The translations under genes and the position numbers were made by a program. Under the pieces are notes generated by a model. The model was given only the letters and a program-made list of their open reading frames with translations. It did not search any database and was not told the origin of the DNA. Shown piece after piece: positions 44,901 through 53,387 of a stretch of 64,000 nt of DNA. How positions within the stretch are numbered: the stretch's first letter is position 1; each line of letters opens with the position of its first letter. Origin of the DNA: Zygophlyctis sp. KS116 (Eukaryota; Chytridiomycota); the NCBI GenBank assembly GCA_054661495.1, contig BAAFSQ010000007.1, forward strand, positions 28,670 to 92,669, read 5' to 3'.

Positions 44901-45943
44901 TCTTTAGCTTTATAAGAATCAATAAATTTCTCTGTAAATTGAGACACACTAGAGAGTATAAAAAATGTAGGAATCCCATCTATAACAGTATAACTCGAGT
45001 GAGAAAGAACAGTTTTCAATGACATATTTCTACTAACTTTCAAAAGCCTTGATTTCTCCTTTTCTGTACCTCTAGTTTCAAAATAAACTTGTAAATTTGA
45101 GACAGTATACTCGTTTTTAACATCCCAGAGAGGAAAATCCTGAAACATTATTCTTAAATGATCTATAAAACAGGTATTTTCATCAAAACTTGTGATAAAA
45201 TCTGATTCCTGATATTCTGGATATAAAAATAAGACTGGCCAAAAAAGATAATCATCTTGAAATTTGACATGATATTCTGAATGAAAAGATGAAAGAATAC
45301 TTGAACCATGAGATTTTGATTTACTATGCAATTTAATTTTTCTAGATATGATTGCATCCATCAACTCCTTGTCTTGAACTTGTTTTTCCTCTTGTTTTAG
45401 TTTAATTTGTTGTAATTTCTCTAGTTTTTGATCATGTAAATCCCTTAAATCCTTTAATTCCCTTTTAAAATCTGAATTTTCACAATCTACTTGTAGTGCA
45501 ATTTCACACACTTGAATTGCATCCTCAATTTTTTCCAATGCAACTAGAGCTTTAATAGATCTATAAAAAGATTTTAGATTTTTATGATCCAGTTTAATAC
45601 TTTCAGAGCAATCACCCAGTGCTTTACTATAATTTTGTAATTTTATCTGAGCAGCAGCTCTGTTTGACAATAGAATAGATTTTAGTTTTGACTCTTTAAT
45701 GGCTTGAATCCCTTGAGTGTAATAATTCAGTGCCTCCCGATAGTTTTTATTAGCCATGCATTCATTCCCCTGATTCTTGAAATTGAGAGCGACTTCTTCG
45801 TCGGTTCCATCGTACAAGAGACTTTGAAGAGCCAAAAGTGAAGGATCGTCTGCATTATCTTTGGGTGCTTCCGTCATAAATAGAGGAGTTGAAAAGAATT
45901 CATTAATCATTGCATCAGAGTCTTTAGCGGATGGTCCAATCAT
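44897..45943 (-). CDS. CNS1: Hsp90 cochaperone Cns1/TTC4
   Basis: TPR cochaperone of the TTC4/Cns1 family, 348 residues, single exon. An N-terminal segment with MINEFFSTPLFMTEAP precedes three TPR motifs (about residues 50-165: ALNFKNQGNECMANKNYREALNYYTQGI and so on, seen in pieces), a charged helix, and the C-terminal wheel domain with FWPVLFLYPEYQESDFI and VIDGIPTFFILS. All these blocks are typical. Its stop codon overlaps the stop of the convergent ARM/SPRY gene inside a TTAA palindrome. Confidence 0.93.
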   Translation of the reverse strand: MIGPSAKDSDAMINEFFSTPLFMTEAPKDNADDPSLLALQSLLYDGTDEEVALNFKNQGNECMANKNYREALNYYTQGIQAIKESKLKSILLSNRAAAQIKLQNYSKALGDCSESIKLDHKNLKSFYRSIKALVALEKIEDAIQVCEIALQVDCENSDFKRELKDLRDLHDQKLEKLQQIKLKQEEKQVQDKELMDAIISRKIKLHSKSKSHGSSILSSFHSEYHVKFQDDYLFWPVLFLYPEYQESDFITSFDENTCFIDHLRIMFQDFPLWDVKNEYTVSNLQVYFETRGTEKEKSRLLKVSRNMSLKTVLSHSSYTVIDGIPTFFILSSVSQFTEKFIDSYKAKD

Positions 45944-46145
45944 CTGTAAAATTTGAAGGAAATTTCGATGTCAATCGCTTGTCATTGGGTTGTTAATCAT
46001 ATTATCAGGCATAAGTGTTTCTAGGATTGGATGCTGATGACTAGACCCAAATGATGAACTACTAGATCTTATCAATGCTCAGACTATCAAACCACTCGCT
46101 CATTATAAAATACAAACGCAAAAACATGAATGAAATATATATGAC

Positions 46146-46706
46146 TTATGAAGATAAGATAAAAAAAGAACCGACAGGGATAATGTGAGCTCTAGCAGCA
46201 AATCTTGATGAAACTTTGGCGTATGCTTCATTTACTGTGTCACTGCCAGATATATGTATATTTTTACTGCCAACATTCATTACAATCAAATCACCTGAAC
46301 TTTCATCAATGCAGGGACCTCCAGAATCACCAGGATTAGCTCCAGCAGATCCCAAAATATGCCCAAGATTATTTATACGACAAGAGCAGAAGACTCCATT
46401 GGATACGGAGACATATGTCAACCTAATAGAGGTCTGTTAAAAGTGCCTGCAATGCTTTACTACATAAAGATGATTTAGTAAAGATATCTTTGCTTTTCGT
46501 AGCCTTTCTTCTTTTCTGTGGAGCCAAGCGAGATTTCCTGAAGCGGAATCCAGAAGCTTTACAAAATGAGAAGATGGCTCTTTTTCCTCCAAAGCCTTGA
46601 GCAGTCTTTTCTCAGCTTCTGAAACTTTCAAGGAAGCGTCCTTAACTTCCTCTTGCAGTGCAGCAAGATCTTGTTTAATTTGAATCAATTCTTGACTTTT
46701 TGACAT
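46146..46706 (-). pseudogene. trypsin-like coiled-coil protease, truncated copy A
   Basis: The copy begins like family members with MSKSQELIQIKQDLAALQEE and an 89-residue coiled-coil segment, then meets an in-frame TAA (46437-46439) and continues in the same frame into the C-terminal half of the protease domain (SVSNGVFCSCRINNLG, NPGDSGGPCIDE, RAHIIPVG). The middle, including the histidine and aspartate of the triad, is deleted, so it cannot be active. The Ser loop is still intact, which points to a recent origin. Its start is 48 bp from a truncated aminotransferase start on the other strand. Confidence 0.75.
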
Positions 46707-46884
46707 TTTAAGCTCAAGCCATCGACCTGATCCCTCTGCTTTTGAGTCAATTCTATGGAAACTCTATTCTCCCTTACAGATCCTGATAAGATTTATCTGC
46801 ATGTTGGTGCGCCGGATGTTTCCCTTCTACCGGTGGATCTCCGCCCCAATCAATCCATCGCTCATCCGCATATTCAGGGAAAAT
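46417..46884. repeat. 468-bp segmental duplication, copy 1
   Basis: This block holds the 5' part of a coiled-coil protease, the 48-bp bidirectional spacer and the first codons of the aminotransferase plus about 44 bp of unrelated sequence. It matches 48737-49204 at the same length with only scattered substitutions; the central part also matches 50090-50300. Confidence 0.85.
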
Positions 46885-46946
46885 TACGCTGGCAAATATA
46901 TGTATTACTTAGGGAGAAAAGAATTTTAAACCGCCGACAGGGATAA
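46755..46946 (+). pseudogene. truncated aminotransferase copy 1 (5' end only)
   Basis: The first 29 codons (METLFSLTDPDKIYLHVGAP onward) equal those of the complete aminotransferase gene at 50215. At about 46840 similarity stops and an unrelated sequence beginning CCGCCCCAATC follows. The frame runs on for 34 meaningless codons into the 3' end of protease copy B. The same breakpoint is found in the fragment at 49075. Confidence 0.8.
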
Positions 46947-47805
46947 TGTGAGCTCTAGAGGCAAATCTTGATGAAGCTTTGTCATATGCCTCACTTACTG
47001 TGCCACTGCCAGATATATGTATATTTTTACTGCCAACATTCATTCCAATCAAATCACCTGAACTTTCATCAATGCAGGGACCTCCAGAATCACCAGGATT
47101 AGCTCCAGCAGATCCCAAAATCTGCCCAAGATTATTTATACGACAAGAGTAGAAGACTCCATTGGATACGGAGACATATGATTCATTCTGTGATCTAGCA
47201 GAAAGACCTAATTGAATGTATTTTCGACCATCTGCCGTTCCGCCAATTGGTGGTTCTTCCTCGCACAAATCTACTTCTGATTCTAATAAAATCCAGTTAC
47301 CAGCAGCACTCATTCCACTGACTTTCACGTTGTATTCATTGGAAGATTCCATTGAGTGAATTTTCATATAGTCACCAACTTTTAGAGTACTATGAATGTC
47401 ATGAGCAAAAGTAATCGCTCTTCTCTTTGAAATAACAGTGACACATTCCCAGCTATCCGTCCTGAAAACAATCTTGCTGTATTTTTCAACTAGATAATCC
47501 CTTCGGCACTGATCAAAAGAACGCTTAGAATCTTGACAAATTTCATCTTCTTCGGACTGATAGAATAATCCAATATCTACCATATCTTTTTCTTTCAGCA
47601 GTAAATCGTCAATTCTTTCAAGGCCTTTCAGGTTTGCAACAGCAGATTTACAAAGAGCGTCAAGGCCAACTATTGATTCCGTCCTCTCAATAGCCTCGGA
47701 CAGTCTTTCTTCTGCTTGTGCAACCTTTGCCTTTGCATGGTTGATTTTCTTCTCTGATTCTACCAGAGCCGCAAAAACGTCCATTAAATCTTGCTTTTTT
47801 AACAT
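46909..47805 (-). CDS. trypsin-like serine protease with N-terminal coiled coil, copy B
   Basis: 298 residues from the ATG at 47805. The N-terminal 85 residues form a charged coiled coil (SEKKINHAKAKVAQAEERL). The rest is a chymotrypsin-fold domain: WECVTVISKRRAITFAHD with the likely catalytic His, GNWILLESEVD with the likely Asp, and NPGDSGGPCIDESSGDLIG with the catalytic Ser. A signal peptide is absent, so the enzyme may act in the cytosol or leave by an unconventional route. The coiled coil differs from copies A, C and D, so the N terminus has been exchanged or has evolved faster. Substrate and biological role are unknown. Divergent from the SDR-like gene (93 bp between starts). Confidence 0.75.
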   Translation of the reverse strand: MLKKQDLMDVFAALVESEKKINHAKAKVAQAEERLSEAIERTESIVGLDALCKSAVANLKGLERIDDLLLKEKDMVDIGLFYQSEEDEICQDSKRSFDQCRRDYLVEKYSKIVFRTDSWECVTVISKRRAITFAHDIHSTLKVGDYMKIHSMESSNEYNVKVSGMSAAGNWILLESEVDLCEEEPPIGGTADGRKYIQLGLSARSQNESYVSVSNGVFYSCRINNLGQILGSAGANPGDSGGPCIDESSGDLIGMNVGSKNIHISGSGTVSEAYDKASSRFASRAHIIPVGGLKFFSP

Positions 47806-47898
47806 TTTCAACCTAGCGACTCACCGAAACGAGAACCTTGGTGCCAACGCAATACCCAAAAACATAACAGTAAATCTCATTCCTATAAACTTTTGAAA

Positions 47899-48559
47899 AT
47901 GTCAATAATATCTGGAGGCTCGAAATCTCTCGCATGCTTAATTGTTGGTGCCACCGGTGGTCTTGGAAAGTGTTTGGTAAAAGAATGTTTAGATCGTGGA
48001 ATATCAGTCTCTGTGCTGGTTAGAAATAAGGAGAAATTTATTACTGAATTCTCTAACATTGTTTGGCCAGGAGCAAATATATTTGTCGGTGATGCAGCTT
48101 CAGATGCTTCAGTCGTGAAGAAGGCATGTCATGGAAAAGATATTGTATTATGTGGAATTGGTGCAGTAGAAGCCATTGCTCGAAATGTTGCAGAACAATC
48201 TCAAATTTCGGGTGTAAAGAAACTGATTCATGTAGCAGGTGCAACTAATGTCATGGATGTGGATGGTGTAACTCCACTCTGGAAAAATTATGCAGACTCT
48301 TGGCCTCCAGCTGAAAGAGTTTTTATTGCCCATGGAAAATGTATTGATGCAATTAAAGCAACTGGGATTAATCATGTTGTTTTTTGTCCAGCTCTCATGT
48401 CTAGTAGGGAAAAGAAATCATCTCCGGTTGCAGTGCCTAAAATAAACCGTGAAAGTGGGGGGTTTTGTTTCATATGAAGATGCAGCTCATATAATGGTTG
48501 ATGCAGCTCAGAAATCTGACTGGGATGGGCAACTGATTACTGCTGCGACTGCTGAATAG
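47899..48559 (+). CDS. NAD(P)-binding atypical SDR/NmrA-like protein, apparent frameshift
   Basis: Rossmann-fold protein of about 220 residues with ACLIVGATGGLGKCLV at the N terminus, typical of atypical short-chain dehydrogenases. The frame from the ATG at 47899 ends at 48475, but the sequence continues coding in the +1 frame as a natural C terminus (GFVSYEDAAHIMVDAAQKSD) to 48559. The shift lies in a run of six G at 48457-48462; five G would restore one frame. It may be a sequencing error or a recent mutation; no intron fits. Function is unknown, probably an NAD(P)H-dependent reductase or regulator. ATG 47899 is the first ATG. Confidence 0.7.
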
Positions 48560-48736
48560 AATAATAACCTCGTCGTCGTTGGAATTAATAAAAGTAGTTT
48601 TATTCAGGCTCTATGAAAGTTAAGAGAGAGTATAGTAGTGCATTTGCTGCTTAGATCTAACAATTCCCGTTTAAATAGCGTAGTTATGTTCTGATTGATC
48701 TTGTCGCCCGCCAATGGCGAATCTTCGTCGCCTGTC
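48560..48736. other. short intergenic region
   Basis: Lies between the SDR-like gene and duplicated block 2. No coding exon or RNA gene was recognised. It ends exactly where similarity to the first duplicated block starts. Confidence 0.4.
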
Positions 48737-49204
48737 GTCAACCTAATAGAGGTCTGTTAAAAGTGCCTGCAATTCTTTACTACATAAAGATGATCTAGTA
48801 AAGATATCTTTGCTTTTCGTAGCCTTTCTTCTTTTCTGTGGAGCCAAGCGAGATTTCCTGAAGCGCAATCCAGTAGCTTTACAAAAGGAGAAGATGGCTC
48901 TTTTTCCTCCAAAGCCTGGAGAAGTCTTTTTTCAGCTTCTGAAGATTTCAAGGAAGCGTCCTTAATTTCCTCTTGCAATGCAGCAAGATCTTGTTTAATT
49001 TGAATCAATTCTTGACTTTTTGACATTTTAAGCTCAAGCCATCGACCTGATCCCTCTGCTTTTGAGTCAATTCTATGGAAACTCTATTCTACCTTACAGA
49101 TCCTGAAAAGATTTATCTGCATGTTGGAGCGCCGGATGCTTCCCTTCTACCGGTGGATCTCCGCCCCAATCAATCCATCGCTCATCCGCATATTCAGGGA
49201 AAAT
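48737..49204. repeat. 468-bp segmental duplication, copy 2
   Basis: Second copy of the block at 46417-46884 with the same end points (GTCAACCTAATAGAGG to CATATTCAGGGAAAAT). It includes coiled-coil fragment C, the 48-bp spacer and the second truncated aminotransferase start. Confidence 0.85.
48757..49026 (-). pseudogene. coiled-coil fragment of the protease family, copy C
   Basis: Codes 89 residues beginning MSKSQELIQIKQDLAALQEE, nearly identical to copy A, and stops at the same position as copy A. No protease domain follows; the sequence downstream is unrelated. It could produce a free coiled-coil peptide able to pair with full-length members, but simple truncation is the more economical view. 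Confidence 0.65.
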
Positions 49205-49206
49205 AA
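49075..49206 (+). pseudogene. truncated aminotransferase copy 2 (5' end only)
   Basis: Starts METLFYLTDPEKIYLHVGAP and keeps 29 codons of the aminotransferase before switching to the same foreign CCGCCCCAATC sequence as copy 1, then stops at 49204-49206. It starts 48 bp from the coiled-coil fragment C start. Confidence 0.8.
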
Positions 49207-49239
49207 TACAAACGCAAATATAAATGCAATATATATGAC

Positions 49240-50166
49240 TTATGAAGATAAGAATATGAAACAGTTGACAGGGATAATGTGAGCTCTAGAGGCAAATCTT
49301 GATGAAGCTTTGTCATATGCTTCATTTACTGTGTCACTGCCAGAAATATGAATATTTTCACTGCCAACATTCATTCCAATCAATTCACCTGAAATTTCAT
49401 CAATGCAAGGACCTCCAGAATCACCTGGATTAGCTCCAGCAGATCCCAAAACATGCCCAAATTTGTTTATACAGCTTGAACTAATGACTCCATTGGATAC
49501 TGAGAAAGGTGATTCATTCTGGGATCTAGCTGAAAGACCAAATTGAATATAATGCTGACCATATGCTTGTCCCCCAATTTGTGGTTCTTTCTCGCACAAA
49601 TCTACTTCTGATTCTAATAAAATCCAGTCACCAGCAACATTCATTAGACTGACTTTCACATTGTATTCTTTAGGATATTCCATTGAGTAAATTTTCATAT
49701 AGTCACCAACTTTTAGAGTGCTGTGAGTATCATGAGCAAAAGTAATCGCTCTTCTCTTTGAAATAACAGTGACACATTCCCAGCTATCAGTCCTGAGAAG
49801 AATCTTTTTACATTCCTGAACAAAAACCTTCATTTGGTGCAATTTGTAATATCCTTCAGCCTCTGGTACAATTTTCTGCTCTGATTTAGTGAGTATTTTT
49901 TCTTCTTCCTTTCTCTTCAGACTTTCTTCTATTCTTGTCAGTTTTTCTTCTTTTCTTGACAGTTTTTCTTCTTTTCTGTGAAGTACTTTGAGATCTGCTG
50001 AAGCGCAATCCAGAAGCTTTTCATAAGGAGAAGATGGCTTATTTTCCAGTAAAGCTGCTGCCAACTGAGACTTCACTAGATTTCTCTCTTTGTAAGCGTC
50101 CTTAATTTCCTCTTGCAGTGCAGCAAGATCTTGTTTAATTTGAATCAATTCTTGACTTTTTGACAT
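49240..50166 (-). CDS. trypsin-like serine protease with N-terminal coiled coil, copy D
   Basis: 308 residues. The first 115 residues form a long, highly charged coiled coil with a KLxRKEEKLxRIEE periodicity. The protease domain carries WECVTVISKRRAITFAHD (His), GDWILLESEVD (Asp) and NPGDSGGPCIDE (Ser); the triad appears complete. No signal peptide or membrane segment. Compared with copy B the protease half is about 80 percent identical by eye, while the coiled coil is different except for the first 23 residues, which it shares with copies A and C. Its start is 48 bp from the start of the complete aminotransferase gene, so both share one short bidirectional promoter. Cellular target unknown. 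Confidence 0.78.
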   Translation of the reverse strand: MSKSQELIQIKQDLAALQEEIKDAYKERNLVKSQLAAALLENKPSSPYEKLLDCASADLKVLHRKEEKLSRKEEKLTRIEESLKRKEEEKILTKSEQKIVPEAEGYYKLHQMKVFVQECKKILLRTDSWECVTVISKRRAITFAHDTHSTLKVGDYMKIYSMEYPKEYNVKVSLMNVAGDWILLESEVDLCEKEPQIGGQAYGQHYIQFGLSARSQNESPFSVSNGVISSSCINKFGHVLGSAGANPGDSGGPCIDEISGELIGMNVGSENIHISGSDTVNEAYDKASSRFASRAHIIPVNCFIFLSS

Positions 50167-50214
50167 TTTAAGCTCAAGCCATCGACCTGATCCCTCTGCT
50201 TTTGAGTCAATTCT
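50167..50214. promoter_or_regulatory. 48-bp bidirectional spacer between protease and aminotransferase starts
   Basis: This spacer lies between two divergent ATGs. The same 48-bp spacing, with near-identical sequence (TTAAGCTCAAGCCATCGACC at the left side), occurs at 46707-46754 and 49027-49074. Promoter function for both directions is inferred from position; elements may extend into the coding regions. Confidence 0.55.
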
Positions 50215-51444
50215 ATGGAAACTCTATTCTCCCTTACAGATCCTGATAAGATTTATCTGCATGTTGGAGCGCCGGATGTTTCCCTTCTACCGGTGGATCT
50301 TATTAGAAAGACGAATATAATGCAACAAGATCTGGTTAGTAGTTTACAGTATGGACCATCACAAGGATCTGAAAGTGTCCGAGAAGAATTATCTCAATTT
50401 CTTTCCAGGGAATACAAGTCCCAGGTTGATAAAGATCATTTACTTGTAACTTCTGGAGCGTCGCAATCATTTTACAACATGATTCCTATTTTTACAAATT
50501 CCGAGACTGTCTTCATTATGGAAAATCCTACATATTTCTTGGCTTGGAAGATTTTGAATGATCATGGTATTAAGAATGATTCTATAATTGGGATCTCGAG
50601 TGATGGAAATGGATTGGATGTTGATGCTTTAGAAGCGTATCTTTTGTCTACTTTGGTTCCTTCAAAAGGTTCAGAAGAATCACTTGCCAGTAACTCCAAA
50701 AAGAAATTCAGATTTTTACTTTATCTCGTTCCCACTTTTGGTAATCCAACAGGAGCTTCTTTATCTATGGAAAGAAGGAAAAAATTAATAGACTTGGCAA
50801 GAACATATGATATTCTAGTGGTTTGTGATGATGTTTACCATTTGATTTACTTTGAAAATCAGATGCCTCCAGATAGATTAGTTTCATTAGACTTAAATTC
50901 ACTAAAAGAAGAAGAGGGAAACGTAATTTCAAACTGTTCATTTTCAAAATTATTTTCTCCTGGATTTAGACTTGGATGGATAGAAGCATCTCCTTTTTTG
51001 TTAAATCAGTTGAAAAATTCTGGAATTTTGAATTCAGGCGGATGTTCAAATCATTTCTCATCGTTTTTGATTAAGCCTATTTTAAAATCAAGTGATTTAT
51101 CAATTCATTTGCAAGGAATTAGAAAAGAATATGAAAGTCGAAGAGATTTATTATTACAGGAATTCAAAAAACTTCCCAGTCAATTCACAGTCTCTAGCCC
51201 AAAAGGTGGATTTTTTATTTGGATTACAGATACTACAAAAACTTTAGATTCTAAAATTTTGTTGGAAAGCATTTCTAAAAGTGATGATGCAGATTATAAA
51301 GTCACATTCACGCCTGGAAATTCCTTTTCTGCTAATAATGCCCATGGCCATTGTATGAGAGTCTCTTTTGGAATGTATAGGGGTATCGAATTGATCACTG
51401 GAGCACAACGTCTAGTGAATATTTTGACGCAAACACTGAACTAG
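50215..51444 (+). CDS. PLP-dependent class I/II aminotransferase (Aro8/2-aminoadipate type)
   Basis: 409 residues, single exon, complete. It belongs to fold-type I aminotransferases related to kynurenine/2-aminoadipate transaminases. Features: LVTSGASQSFYNMI in the PLP-phosphate region, VPTFGNPTGASLS, VCDDVYHLIYF with the PLP-binding Asp and Tyr, and the Schiff-base lysine in CSFSKLFSPGFRLGW; the C-terminal Arg region is GHCMRVSFGMYRG. The substrate (aromatic amino acid, 2-aminoadipate or kynurenine) cannot be fixed from sequence. Its 5' end is copied twice upstream and its 3' end (from 51144) once downstream at 53087. Confidence 0.9.
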   Translation: METLFSLTDPDKIYLHVGAPDVSLLPVDLIRKTNIMQQDLVSSLQYGPSQGSESVREELSQFLSREYKSQVDKDHLLVTSGASQSFYNMIPIFTNSETVFIMENPTYFLAWKILNDHGIKNDSIIGISSDGNGLDVDALEAYLLSTLVPSKGSEESLASNSKKKFRFLLYLVPTFGNPTGASLSMERRKKLIDLARTYDILVVCDDVYHLIYFENQMPPDRLVSLDLNSLKEEEGNVISNCSFSKLFSPGFRLGWIEASPFLLNQLKNSGILNSGGCSNHFSSFLIKPILKSSDLSIHLQGIRKEYESRRDLLLQEFKKLPSQFTVSSPKGGFFIWITDTTKTLDSKILLESISKSDDADYKVTFTPGNSFSANNAHGHCMRVSFGMYRGIELITGAQRLVNILTQTLN

Positions 51445-51686
51445 CGTAAGTCAAATATTTTCAGCCCAGGAATAGAGTGTCTAGGACAACTTTCATTGTT
51501 AATGTCTTTGAGAATTCCTGGAATTTCCTTTTACGAGTTCAAATCCCAACTCTTTAAAATTGTTGTAAAATACAAATCTCTTGATTTTTTAAATTACTTT
51601 GAGTCCTTTGAGTTAAATGATTTAATCAATGTATTTTAAATACTAACCTTTAGGAACTATTGAATGAAATCTTTGAAAAGGATCTT
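51144..51686. repeat. 543-bp direct repeat, left copy
   Basis: Covers the last 300 bp of the aminotransferase gene, the intergenic region, and exon 1, intron and start of exon 2 of the hypothetical gene. Every block compared with 53087-53629 is identical. The right end is abrupt: GATCTT is followed by AGTAGTAGTAG here and TATTCAGG in the other copy. Confidence 0.92.
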
Positions 51687-51812
51687 AGTAGTAGTAGTAT
51701 AGATAGAGCACCGAATGATACCAGTTTTTTTGGGCAAGCTAGAATTAGTAAAAGATATTTATATGATATTTTCGTCCAGTATGATTCTTTTGATATTGGC
51801 GCAATTGAATGA
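51502..51812 (+). CDS. chimeric short gene: 5' half of the 53.4-kb hypothetical gene with foreign tail
   Basis: Exons 51502-51630 and 51654-51812 give 95 residues. The first 54 residues are the duplicated start of the hypothetical protein encoded at 53445. After the duplication boundary the frame stays open for 41 more codons of other origin (Ser run, then IDRAPNDTSFFGQ and a hydrophobic helix) to a TGA. It might be expressed from the duplicated promoter, but its biological meaning is doubtful. The foreign tail begins with a motif that also occurs near 24.35 kb. Confidence 0.45.
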
Positions 51813-51861
51813 TATTTTAATCATTGATTTCTCAATTAAATTTCAAGCAGTAAAATGTTTA

Positions 51862-52764
51862 TTACTTTTGAATCTTTAATTTCTTGCTGTAGATGGGATG
51901 CTTTGGACCAAAGCAGTTTCTGAGTTGAGTAAGGGAATCCTGAATCTTTTCGGCAGTCAAATCTTCCGTAGATGCCCTGGGAGAGACAGATTTGACAGCA
52001 GTCATAAACCAAGTGAGCCAGCGAAGAATTTCAGACAATGAAGAGCTTGAATTGTAAGTTCCGTCCTTTCCAAGTTTAAGGACTTCTTTATCAGAAGCAT
52101 ACACAACACCATCAGTGTCAATGGCAAAGAAGCGAAAGTCTATCCCATTTGTAAGAGCAGCAAACACAGGAGTCTTTTTTCCAGCAGCCAGACGTTTCTT
52201 GAGCAAGCAGCCGGCCTCAGCAAGAGTTTGGGCGACTGACTTGGCAGGCCATTCATATTTTGCTTCTACAACCAAAAGAAAAGAGTCCATATCATCAACA
52301 GATTTGTTTTTAGATGACCCAAACATATAGTCCACATCTCCAGTGTAGCCGAATCCAGTTCCTTCCCAATCATTCTTAACTTCACAGAATCCCAAAAGTT
52401 GCTCGTTTGATTCATTCAATAGAACTTCCGTAAGGATAGCATCAATCACAATTCTGCAAGCCTTCTCGTTGTCAAGTACCCACACGTTCTTGATTCTGCT
52501 GATGTTCTCGCACAAGAAATCGCTCGCAACTGGAGAAGGAAATGAAGTTGGAATGTGCAAAGAAGGAGCATCAATAGAGACATAGTCAATGTTCAAGTCT
52601 AGACCATCAGGTCTAACACAGTCATTGAGAGTAGCAGAGGAGAATGGTACAAAAGGCTTGGTGGAGCCAATGAGAGTCTTGAGAGCTTTCTTTTGTTTGT
52701 CTGTGAGCTGCTCTTTTTCTTCTTCTGTGAGTTGGTTGAGAGGCTTGTCGAATAGTTTGTTCAT
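51862..52764 (-). CDS. Crinkler-like PD-(D/E)XK nuclease-domain protein
   Basis: 300 residues, single exon. The restriction-endonuclease-like core looks complete: an N-terminal helix with Glu (NEKACRIVIDAILTEVL), the metal-binding Asp in GYTGDVDYMFGSS, E-x-K in SFLLVVEAKYEW, and a following helix with Gln (SVAQTLAEAG). This arrangement is typical of the nuclease-like domains in Crinkler effectors and related proteins. The N terminus (LNQLTEEEKEQLTDKQKKAL) is helical and lacks both a signal peptide and the classical LxLFLAK header. The base composition looks less A+T-rich than neighbouring genes by eye, which would fit foreign origin. It lies between two 543-bp direct repeats. Confidence 0.7.
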   Translation of the reverse strand: MNKLFDKPLNQLTEEEKEQLTDKQKKALKTLIGSTKPFVPFSSATLNDCVRPDGLDLNIDYVSIDAPSLHIPTSFPSPVASDFLCENISRIKNVWVLDNEKACRIVIDAILTEVLLNESNEQLLGFCEVKNDWEGTGFGYTGDVDYMFGSSKNKSVDDMDSFLLVVEAKYEWPAKSVAQTLAEAGCLLKKRLAAGKKTPVFAALTNGIDFRFFAIDTDGVVYASDKEVLKLGKDGTYNSSSSLSEILRWLTWFMTAVKSVSPRASTEDLTAEKIQDSLTQLRNCFGPKHPIYSKKLKIQK

Positions 52765-52832
52765 TTCAGTTTAGGAAAGGAAGTTAATTTTCTCTTTACC
52801 CTTTCGAAAGTTGTATTTTCCACACCAAAAAA

Positions 52833-53084
52833 ATGATTTATGTTTTACTGCTACAAGAAAATAAGTTCTATGTTGGGATAAATATGGATGGTGGAATGTG
52901 AGAGGAGGCAATTGGTGCCAAGTTGATATACTTCAGCAAAATCAACCTTCACCAAGCAAATCCAACCGAAACATTCGCAATGGATGTTCTAGATGTGTTA
53001 GAGGCTCTCATTCTGTTAAAGACTGTTTTGCAAGAACCAATGTTACATTTGACTCAGAATCAGATTCTTCTGAATCAGACCAAG
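52833..53084 (+). pseudogene. GIY-YIG/zinc-knuckle nuclease remnant
   Basis: An ATG at 52833 reads MIYVLLLQENKFYVG, the signature first strands of a GIY-YIG nuclease, then reaches a TGA at 52899-52901. In another frame the sequence goes on with RGGNWCQV, which recalls the GxGAxWT segment, and then a perfect CCHC zinc knuckle, CSRCVRGSHSVKDC, followed by FARTNVTF. GIY-YIG domains linked to such knuckles occur in mobile genes and in giant viruses. At least one frameshift and internal loss make it a pseudogene; it ends where the right 543-bp repeat begins. No restored sequence is implied. Confidence 0.6.
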
Positions 53085-53086
53085 GT

Positions 53087-53387
53087 AGATTTATTATTAC
53101 AGGAATTCAAAAAACTTCCCAGTCAATTCACAGTCTCTAGCCCAAAAGGTGGATTTTTTATTTGGATTACAGATACTACAAAAACTTTAGATTCTAAAAT
53201 TTTGTTGGAAAGCATTTCTAAAAGTGATGATGCAGATTATAAAGTCACATTCACGCCTGGAAATTCCTTTTCTGCTAATAATGCCCATGGCCATTGTATG
53301 AGAGTCTCTTTTGGAATGTATAGGGGTATCGAATTGATCACTGGAGCACAACGTCTAGTGAATATTTTGACGCAAACACTGAACTAG
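53087..53387 (+). pseudogene. aminotransferase 3' fragment
   Basis: Encodes the last ~100 residues of the aminotransferase (from the region LLLQEFKKLPSQF to the stop). A longer open frame from 52923 runs into it by chance through the zinc-knuckle pseudogene in another frame; this fusion is not considered a gene. Confidence 0.85.

Noticed and set aside
46909-47805. HtrA or ordinary secreted trypsin for the coiled-coil proteases
   Set aside because: There is no PDZ domain, signal peptide or propeptide; the N-terminal coiled coil does not fit either group.
52923-53387. 154-codon open frame joining zinc-knuckle region and aminotransferase 3' end
   Set aside because: Its first half is the wrong frame of the GIY-YIG/CCHC pseudogene; the second half is a promoterless fragment of the aminotransferase. 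The fusion occurs exactly at the repeat boundary.
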